Source of the DNA: Ovoidimarina sp039190895
GTDB taxonomy: Bacteria; Pseudomonadota; Alphaproteobacteria; Rhodobacterales; Rhodobacteraceae
Reading direction: 5' to 3'
NCBI GenBank assembly: GCA_039190895.1
Contig: JBCCXY010000089.1
Location: 1 to 16,954 of the forward strand
Length of the DNA: 16,954 bases
The notes beneath the pieces were generated by a model. The model saw only the letters and a list, made by a program, of their open reading frames with translations, searched no databases and was not told where the DNA came from. A program made the translations under genes and the position numbers. Positions 7,699 to 13,339 of the stretch are shown one piece after another; the first letter of the stretch is position 1, and the number at the start of each line of letters is the position of its first letter.

Positions 7699-9843
7699 TT
7701 ATCGCGGGCGTTGGGTGCCGAGGCGGCTGATGATGTTGGTGATCATGCGCATGCCGGCGTCCTGACCGAGGGACATGACGGATTCGGGGTGGAATTGCAC
7801 GGCGGCTATGGGGAGGGTTCGGTGCTCCACCGCCATGGCGACGCCGTCGGCTGTTCTTGCGGTGACTTCCAGCGCGTCGGGGAGGCTGCCGATTTCGGCG
7901 TAGAGGGAGTGGTAGCGGCCGATTGTGACGGTCTCGGGCAGGCCGTCGAAGATGATCCCGGGGTTGGAAACCTGCACGCGCGAGGGTTTGCCGTGCATGG
8001 GGAGTTGGAGCTGGCCGAGGTCTCCGCCGAAATACGTACACAGCGCTTGCATGCCGAGGCAGACGCCGAACAGCGGAAGCTCTCGGTCGAGAGCCAGTTG
8101 GATCGTGTTATTGCAGTCGAAATCCTGCGGGTTCCCTGGCCCGGGTGACAGGAGGACCAGGTCGGGGCGGAAGTCGTCAAGCACGCTGGCTGCGACGGGG
8201 GTTCGGGTTGTCAGGACCTCGGCCCCCGTTTGACGGACATAGTTGGCGAGCGTGTGGACGAAGCTGTCTTCGTGGTCGACCAGCAGCACCCGGCGCCCGG
8301 TGCCGAGGGTCGGCACGGTCGCTTCGCCCGTGTTGGAGCGGGTGTCGCCCCGGATGGCGGCCCGCATGGCGGAGGCCTTAAGCTCCGTCTCGGCCTCTTC
8401 CGCGTCGGGGTCGCTGTCGAACAGGAGCGTGGCGCCCGCGCGAACTTCGGCCACGCCGCCCTTGATGCGGATCGTGCGCAAGGTGAGGCCGGTATTCATG
8501 TCGCCGTTGAACAGCACCGCGCCCACAGCGCCGCCGTACCAGGCGCGGGTGGATTTCTCGTGCCGTTCAATGAAGCGCATGGCCCATAGCTTGGGGGCGC
8601 CGGTCACGGTGACGGCCCAGGTGTGGCTGAGGAAGGCGTCGTAGGCGTCCATTTCGGGGCGGAGCTGGCCTTCGACATGGTCGACGGTGTGGATGAGCCG
8701 CGAGTACATCTCAATCTGCCTCCGCCCGATGATGCGGACTGAGCCGGGCACGCAGACGCGGCTTTTGTCGTTGCGGTCGACGTCGGTGCACATGGTGAGC
8801 TCGCTCTCGTCCTTTTCGGACTGGAGGAGTTCGAGGATGCGCTGACTATCTTCGATGGCGTCCTTGCCACGGGCGATGGTGCCCGAGATCGGGCAGGTCT
8901 CGACGCGTTTGCCGGTGACGCGGACGAACATCTCGGGTGAGGCGCCGACGAGGTATTCCTGCTCGCCAAGGTTCATGATGAAGCCGAAGGGCGCCGGGTT
9001 CATCTTGGACAGGCGGCGGAAGATGGCGGAGGGGGTGTCGTGGCAGGGCTCGTAGAAGACCTGGCCGGGGACGACTTCGAAGAGGTCGCCCTTGCGGAAG
9101 CTCTCTTTCGCCTTGTCGACGAGGCGCGCGTATTCGCCGGGGACGTGATCGCCGAGGGGGACGTCTTTGGGGCCGTATTGGAAGGGGTCTTCCGGGCCGT
9201 GGCCGTGGAGGCCTTCGGTGGTCGCGCCGTCCTTGGCGAACTCGAAAGTGAGGCGCGTGGCCTTGCGGGCGTAGTGGTCGATGATCAGCAGTTCATCGGG
9301 CAGGAACAGCACGATGTCGCGCTGGTCATCGGGGCGTTCCAGAGTGAAATCAATGGGTTCGAACTGGAACGCGAGGTCGTATCCGAAGGCGCCGTAGAGG
9401 CCGAGGCGGCTGTCATCCTCGGCGCCGAACAGGTCAGAGATGGCGCGGAGGACCGAGAAGACGGACGGAGCGCGAGAGCGTTCGCTTTCGTCGAAGACGC
9501 GGTCAGGGGTGCGGATTTCGAGAGTGATTTCGGTTGGAGTCGCGGATTTGGCCTTGATCGCGTCGAGACTGTCGAGGGTCGTGTCGATGATGCCCAGGAG
9601 GACCTCGCCGCGCGGGTTGAACGCCGTAAGGCGCATGGAGCGGCCCTGGGCGGCGATCATGAGGGGGGGCTCGGCGAACCCGAACTCCCACCGGTTGTAC
9701 CGGCCCGGGTACTCGTAGTTGGACGCGAAGTAGGCGCCCATGCGGCTGTCAAGGCGGGCGACGAGGGCGTCCCCGGCTGTGGCGAAATCCTGAGGGGTTT
9801 CGTTGCGCGTGACCTGCACGCCACCGTTCGTGGTATAAATCAT
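7699..9843 (-). CDS. trpE(G): Fused anthranilate synthase, components I and II
   Basis: A 714-aa fusion that makes anthranilate from chorismate and glutamine, the first committed step of tryptophan synthesis. The N-terminal TrpE part includes YTTNGG and SNYEYPGRYNRWEF (41-54), typical of fused alphaproteobacterial TrpE(G). The chorismate-binding part shows FEVVPGQVF, GASPEMFVRV, PISGTIARGKD, MCTDVDRNDKSRV, HTVDHVEG and TVTGAPKLWAM. The glutamine amidotransferase part starts at about 517 (RRVLLVDHEDSF) and has the catalytic triad Cys595 in GVCLGMQ, His685 and Glu687 in QFHPES. No stop or frameshift separates the halves. The start ATG 9843 matches the family N-terminus but has no good Shine-Dalgarno. 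Upstream are a Trp-containing leader ORF and a terminator-like hairpin, implying attenuation. No other trp gene is adjacent. The fusion is best known from rhizobia and Azospirillum; many Rhodobacteraceae carry separate trpE and trpG (recalled, not checked). Confidence 0.96.
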   Translation of the reverse strand: MIYTTNGGVQVTRNETPQDFATAGDALVARLDSRMGAYFASNYEYPGRYNRWEFGFAEPPLMIAAQGRSMRLTAFNPRGEVLLGIIDTTLDSLDAIKAKSATPTEITLEIRTPDRVFDESERSRAPSVFSVLRAISDLFGAEDDSRLGLYGAFGYDLAFQFEPIDFTLERPDDQRDIVLFLPDELLIIDHYARKATRLTFEFAKDGATTEGLHGHGPEDPFQYGPKDVPLGDHVPGEYARLVDKAKESFRKGDLFEVVPGQVFYEPCHDTPSAIFRRLSKMNPAPFGFIMNLGEQEYLVGASPEMFVRVTGKRVETCPISGTIARGKDAIEDSQRILELLQSEKDESELTMCTDVDRNDKSRVCVPGSVRIIGRRQIEMYSRLIHTVDHVEGQLRPEMDAYDAFLSHTWAVTVTGAPKLWAMRFIERHEKSTRAWYGGAVGAVLFNGDMNTGLTLRTIRIKGGVAEVRAGATLLFDSDPDAEEAETELKASAMRAAIRGDTRSNTGEATVPTLGTGRRVLLVDHEDSFVHTLANYVRQTGAEVLTTRTPVAASVLDDFRPDLVLLSPGPGNPQDFDCNNTIQLALDRELPLFGVCLGMQALCTYFGGDLGQLQLPMHGKPSRVQVSNPGIIFDGLPETVTIGRYHSLYAEIGSLPDALEVTARTADGVAMAVEHRTLPIAAVQFHPESVMSLGQDAGMRMITNIISRLGTQRPR

Positions 9844-9882
9844 GAGACTATTCAGCGATTTGGAGTGCGCTCTTCAGGCGCG

Positions 9883-9910
9883 AAAAGGGGTGACCGGCAA
9901 GCGGGTCACC
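9883..9910 (-). terminator. Terminator hairpin of the putative trp attenuator
   Basis: Read on the minus strand: GGTGACC (9910-9904), an 8-nt loop, GGTCACC (9895-9889), then CC and TTTT (9886-9883). The hairpin lies 39 bp before trpE(G). Its 5' arm contains the stop codon of the leader ORF. A competing stem, CGCCGC (9925-9920) with GCGGTG (9912-9907), uses part of the same arm, so the two structures exclude each other. The folding was judged by eye. Confidence 0.6.
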
Positions 9911-9959
9911 GCCATCGACGCGGCGTAAGCCAGCGCTCAGCCTCGCGGCCCGGGGTCAT
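9906..9959 (-). CDS. trpL: Putative trp leader peptide with two Trp codons
   Basis: A short ORF, MTPGREAERWLTPRRWR, 17 aa, with Trp at positions 10 and 16. It sits 62 bp upstream of trpE(G) on the same strand, with its stop codon inside the 5' arm of a terminator-like hairpin. GGAAA lies eight bases before the ATG. A second mini-ORF, MTSLEITP (9982-9956), ends in an ATGA overlap with this start, so translation could be coupled. Two Trp in 17 codons is unlikely by chance, since Trp is normally about 1 percent of residues. Fused trpE(G) of Sinorhizobium meliloti is controlled by a Trp-rich leader of this general kind; the sequence here is not similar to that leader, so the call rests on position and layout. 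The exact switching logic is unresolved: stalling at Trp16 would block the terminator arm, but stalling at Trp10 might mask the competing stem instead. Confidence 0.6.
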   Translation of the reverse strand: MTPGREAERWLTPRRWR

Positions 9960-10033
9960 GGGGTGATTTCCAACGACGTCATGGAGCGTTTGTTGCGCAG
10001 GATGCGGGGCGGCGCAAGGTGTGATGACGAGGC

Positions 10034-10092
10034 GGTGGGCAGATTTCCCACCCAACCGGTGCGTCCGGGTGTAGGGTGGGCAATCTGCCCAC
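10034..10092. repeat. Pair of GTGGGC hairpin repeats in inverted orientation
   Basis: The left copy is GGTGGGCAGATTTCCCACCC (10034-10053); the right copy is GGGTGGGCAATCTGCCCAC (10074-10092). Each folds on itself, and together they form a long inverted repeat (19-bp arms, one mismatch, 20-bp spacer). The pair lies between the hydrolase stop (10101) and the trp leader region, so a hairpin here could end hydrolase transcription. A third copy lies at 7597, beyond the other end of trpE(G). Confidence 0.75.
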
Positions 10093-10100
10093 GTCCGCCG

Positions 10101-10886
10101 TCAGGGGATGTTGAGGAACGCGGCAATCGTGGCGTTGAAGGCGTCTTCGGAGTCGATGTTCGAGATGTGGCGGGCACCCGGGAGTTCGGCGTATTGGGCG
10201 CCGGGGATCGTGTCGGCGATGGCACGGACGGTGGCAGGCGCGGCGGTGGGGTCGTCGGCGCCGGTGAGGCAGAGGACAGGGTTCGTGATCGTATGGGCGT
10301 CCTTGAGGTAGTCGAGCGTGCGGATCGCCAGGCAGCAGCCGATGTAGCCGTCGGGGTTGGTGCCGGTCAGCGTCTCGCGGAGCGCTGCAAGGCGCGAGGG
10401 GTTGGCGGCGCGCCAGGCGGGGTTGAGCCACATGTCGAGGATGCCGTCGGCGATGGCCGAGAGGCCCTGTTCGGTGATTGTGGCGATGCGCTGGTCCCAC
10501 ATGGACTGGTACTCGGGCGGGGCATCGGCGCGGAAGTCGGCGAGGACCATGCGCCCGAAGCGGTGGCCGTGGTGGACCGCCAGCCCCGTGCCGGTCATCC
10601 CGCCCATGGAGAGGCCGAGCCAGTCGGCCTGCTCGATGCCATGCGCGTCCATGAGGGCGATGACGTCGCTGGTGAGTTGATCCCAGGTGTAGGGGCCCGG
10701 CGGCACCTCGGTCTGGCCGTGGCCGCGGTGATCGTAGCGGAGGACGCGGTATTTGCGGGTGAGGAGCGGGATTTGCCCGTCCCACATCGACAGGTTGGAG
10801 CCGAGGGAATTAGAGAGGACGATCCAGGGTGCATCGTCCGGGCCGTCGATCTTGGTGTGAAAGGTAAGGCTGTTAGCTTGGGTCAT
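10101..10886 (-). CDS. Alpha/beta hydrolase, 3-oxoadipate enol-lactonase (PcaD)-like
   Basis: A 261-aa single-domain alpha/beta hydrolase. The oxyanion-hole region is VLSNSLGSNLSMW (23-35), followed by RYDHRGHGQTEVPPGPYTWD (50-69). The nucleophile elbow is GLSMGGMTG with Ser93, the acid is Asp211 in TGADDPT and the base is His240 in GARHISN. The combination of SLGSNLSMWD, PPGPYT and GLSMGGMTG is typical of PcaD, which opens the enol-lactone in the beta-ketoadipate pathway. No other pca gene is nearby, so the true substrate is uncertain. The start is ATG 10886 (MTQANSLTFH). A GTG ten codons earlier at 10916 is less likely. It begins 31 bp after the DUF2268 gene, probably in the same transcript. 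Confidence 0.85.
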   Translation of the reverse strand: MTQANSLTFHTKIDGPDDAPWIVLSNSLGSNLSMWDGQIPLLTRKYRVLRYDHRGHGQTEVPPGPYTWDQLTSDVIALMDAHGIEQADWLGLSMGGMTGTGLAVHHGHRFGRMVLADFRADAPPEYQSMWDQRIATITEQGLSAIADGILDMWLNPAWRAANPSRLAALRETLTGTNPDGYIGCCLAIRTLDYLKDAHTITNPVLCLTGADDPTAAPATVRAIADTIPGAQYAELPGARHISNIDSEDAFNATIAAFLNIP

Positions 10887-10917
10887 GGCGGATATGATCC
10901 ACCAGTTGGGGCGCACT

Positions 10918-11568
10918 TCAATGAAATTTCGACAGACCCGCCCGGAATTGCGAGGCAGAGGTATCGACCAAAGATGCGGCAGTTTCGTCCGGATGGTCTG
11001 CGAGATACTGACCGACCAGACGGTAGCCCAATGTGTAGCCTGCCCAACGGGGGTAGTCGTGCTGCCCGAAGAACCACTTCCCGTGGTCGTAGTCGCTTGT
11101 CGTCCACCAAGCGGCCGCCAGAACCGCGAGATCGGTCAGATCTTCGTCAGAAAGAGCATCCTCCCAAGGCTCGGGGGGTGCACCATAAAGATGCTCGACA
11201 AACCTTCCTGCCAGACCTTCTGACACAAGGGCTTCTCCGAGCGTTCGTCCATATCCGGGACCCCGCCAGCGCATCACATGGTGGAATTCATGTGCGACCG
11301 TGCGCTCCAGGGTCTCGCCCAGGCAGGCGATCAGGTTCGAGTTGCTCGGGTCGAAGGTAAGCTGCATCATTGTACCGGTTGGAGCGTATCCGACATAGCC
11401 GCGTTCGGGGATGACACGGCCCGGTACTGCGAGCACGACTACGTCGATTGGCAATGGCTCAAGCGCCCTCTCGCAGCGTCGACGCGCGCCTTCGATGGCG
11501 TGCTGGATCGGCTCGACCAACTCGCTGAACTGGTTCTGCGCGTTGGCGATGTGGACTGTCCATGTCAT
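10918..11568 (-). CDS. DUF2268-type predicted zinc-dependent protease
   Basis: A 216-aa soluble protein with no signal peptide or membrane segment. The zincin motif HEFHH at 93-97 (TVAHEFHHVMRW) gives His93, Glu94 and His97. A third ligand, probably Glu117 in VSEGLAGRFVEHLYG, lies 20 residues on, as in DUF2268 (COG5504) predicted Zn-dependent proteases. The C-terminal part (about 150-190) contains the aromatic-rich YDHGKWFFGQHDYPRWAGYTLGY region, which resembles the end of that domain. The substrate is unknown. It starts 80 bp after fhs, behind two hairpins, and ends 31 bp before the PcaD-like gene. The Shine-Dalgarno before ATG 11568 is weak. The family call comes from motif order, not a search. 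Confidence 0.75.
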   Translation of the reverse strand: MTWTVHIANAQNQFSELVEPIQHAIEGARRRCERALEPLPIDVVVLAVPGRVIPERGYVGYAPTGTMMQLTFDPSNSNLIACLGETLERTVAHEFHHVMRWRGPGYGRTLGEALVSEGLAGRFVEHLYGAPPEPWEDALSDEDLTDLAVLAAAWWTTSDYDHGKWFFGQHDYPRWAGYTLGYRLVGQYLADHPDETAASLVDTSASQFRAGLSKFH

Positions 11569-11587
11569 GGGCGCAGTCTACAGCACT

Positions 11588-11602
11588 CGCCTAGTCTAGG
11601 CG
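11588..11602. promoter_or_regulatory. CTAG-rich palindrome upstream of DUF2268 gene
   Basis: CGCCTAGTCTAGGCG, two perfect six-base arms around GTC, lies 20 bp upstream of the protease start. CTAG occurs three times between 11591 and 11608, although this tetramer is usually rare in proteobacterial DNA. It could be an operator or part of the fhs transcript end. Confidence 0.3.
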
Positions 11603-11607
11603 ACCTA

Positions 11608-11635
11608 GGGGTGCCGGGGTGAACCCCGGCCGACC
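11608..11635. repeat. GCCGGGG hairpin repeat, copy 3
   Basis: Stem GCCGGGG (11613-11619), loop TGAA, stem CCCCGGC (11624-11630), then CGACC. The core is identical to copy 1 at 7519-7536. It starts 14 bp beyond the fhs stop in the direction of fhs transcription, so it may act as a 3' end structure. Confidence 0.75.
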
Positions 11636-11648
11636 TTGGTTTTGAGGG

Positions 11649-13316
11649 TTAGAAGAGGCCTTCGACTTCCCCCGCGTCGTTGATGCGGATGCTTTCGGCG
11701 GCGGGTTTGCGGGGGAGGCCGGGCATGGTCATGATTTCTCCGCAGACCACGACGACGAAGCCGGCGCCTGCGGAGAGGCGGACCTCGCGGACGGGGACGC
11801 TGTGGCCCGTGGGGGCGCCGCGGCGGTTGGGGTCGGTGGTGAAGCTGTACTGCGTCTTGGCCATGCAGACCGGCAGGTTGCCGTAGCCCTGCTCTTCCCA
11901 CGCCTTGAGCTGGTCGCGGATCTTCTTGTCGGCCAGGACCTCGTCGGCGCGGTAGATGCGCTTGGCGATGGTTTCGATCTTTTCGAACAGCGACATCTCG
12001 TCGGGGTAGAGCGGCGCGTATTGCGATTGGTCGGCCTCCACGATCTCCACCACCTTGCGGGCGAGATCGGCGGACCCGGCGGAGCCGTCGGCCCAGTGCT
12101 TGGACAGGACGGCCTCGGCCCCCTGCTCGGCCACGTAATCCTTCACCGCTTGCACCTCGGCATCCGTATCGGCGACGAAGTGGTTGATCGCGACGACAGC
12201 GGGGACGCCGAATTGTTTGATGTTCTCGATGTGGCGGCCGAGGTTGGCGCAGCCGGCGCGAACGGCGTCGACGTTCTCGGCGCCCAGGTCATCCTTCGCA
12301 ACGCCGCCGTTCATCTTCATCGCGCGCACAGTGGCCACGATGACGACAGCGGCAGGCTTTAGGCCCGCCTTGCGGCACTTGATGTTGAGGAACTTCTCGG
12401 CGCCCAGATCGGCCCCAAAACCTGCTTCGGTCACCACGTAATCGGCCAGTTTCAGCGCCGTGGTCGTCGCGATGACGGAGTTGCAGCCGTGGGCGATGTT
12501 CGCGAACGGGCCGCCGTGGACGAAGGCCGGATTGTTCTCCAGCGTTTGCACAAGGTTCGGCTGCATCGCGTCCTTCAACAGCACCGTCATGGCGCCGTCA
12601 GCCTTGATGTCGCGGCAGAAGACCGGCGTGCGGTCGCGGCGGTAGGCGACGATCATGTCGCCGAGGCGCTTTTGCAGGTCTTCAAGGTTCGAAGCGAGGC
12701 AGAGGATGGCCATCACCTCGGACGCCACCGTGATGTCGAACCCGTCTTCGCGCGAGAAGCCGTTGGCGACGCCGCCGAGGCTCGACGTGATCTGGCGCAG
12801 CGAACGGTCGTTCATGTCGACCACGCGGCGCCAGACGACGCGGCGGGTGTCGATCTGCGCCTCGTTCCCCCAGTAGATGTGGTTGTCGATCATCGCCGAC
12901 AGCAGCGAGTGCGCAGACGTGATCGCATGGAAATCGCCAGTGAAGTGGAGGTTCATGTCCTCCATCGGCACCACCTGCGCATAGCCACCCCCGGCGGCCC
13001 CGCCCTTCATCCCGAAGTTCGGACCAAGCGAAGCCTCACGAATGCACACACAAGCGTTCTTGCCGATCGCGTTTAGCCCGTCGCCGAGGCCCACGGTCGT
13101 CGTGGTCTTCCCCTCGCCCGCCGGGGTCGGGTTGATGGCCGTCACCAGCACCAGCTTACCGTCGGTATTGCCCTGAACGGAGTTGATGAAATCCTGGCTG
13201 ACCTTGGCCTTGTCATGGCCATAAGGCAGCAGATGCTCGGGCGCGATTCCGAGCTTCGCGCCGACCTCTTGAATGGGTTTCTTCGAGGCGGCGCGCGCGA
13301 TTTCGATGTCGGACAT
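11649..13316 (-). CDS. fhs: Formate--tetrahydrofolate ligase
   Basis: Cytoplasmic ATP-dependent enzyme that joins formate to tetrahydrofolate to give 10-formyl-THF. At 555 aa it has the standard family length. Visible features are the N-terminal SDIEIARAASKKPIQEVGAK, the P-loop TPAGEGKTTTT at 64-74, REASLGPNFGMKGGAAGGGY (93-112), LHFTGDFHAITSAHSLLSA and, near the C-terminus, MPGLPRKPAAESI. All are hallmark Fhs blocks. The start is ATG 13316, with GGAA eight bases upstream. The gene lies only 23 bp downstream of the formate dehydrogenase alpha gene on the same strand, so the two are very probably co-transcribed. A GCCGGGG hairpin follows its stop. folD or fchA, common partners, are not in the window. 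Confidence 0.98.
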   Translation of the reverse strand: MSDIEIARAASKKPIQEVGAKLGIAPEHLLPYGHDKAKVSQDFINSVQGNTDGKLVLVTAINPTPAGEGKTTTTVGLGDGLNAIGKNACVCIREASLGPNFGMKGGAAGGGYAQVVPMEDMNLHFTGDFHAITSAHSLLSAMIDNHIYWGNEAQIDTRRVVWRRVVDMNDRSLRQITSSLGGVANGFSREDGFDITVASEVMAILCLASNLEDLQKRLGDMIVAYRRDRTPVFCRDIKADGAMTVLLKDAMQPNLVQTLENNPAFVHGGPFANIAHGCNSVIATTTALKLADYVVTEAGFGADLGAEKFLNIKCRKAGLKPAAVVIVATVRAMKMNGGVAKDDLGAENVDAVRAGCANLGRHIENIKQFGVPAVVAINHFVADTDAEVQAVKDYVAEQGAEAVLSKHWADGSAGSADLARKVVEIVEADQSQYAPLYPDEMSLFEKIETIAKRIYRADEVLADKKIRDQLKAWEEQGYGNLPVCMAKTQYSFTTDPNRRGAPTGHSVPVREVRLSAGAGFVVVVCGEIMTMPGLPRKPAAESIRINDAGEVEGLF

Positions 13317-13339
13317 TGGTGGTTCCGTGTGCTAGGACG

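Noticed and set aside
9040..9966. 308-codon plus-strand open frame opposite trpE(G)
   Set aside because: It is an antisense shadow of a clear TrpE(G) coding region, with no recognisable domain.
10887..10916. GTG 10916 as start of the PcaD-like hydrolase
   Set aside because: The extra ten residues (MRPNWWIISA) do not fit the family, and ATG 10886 gives the expected N-terminus.
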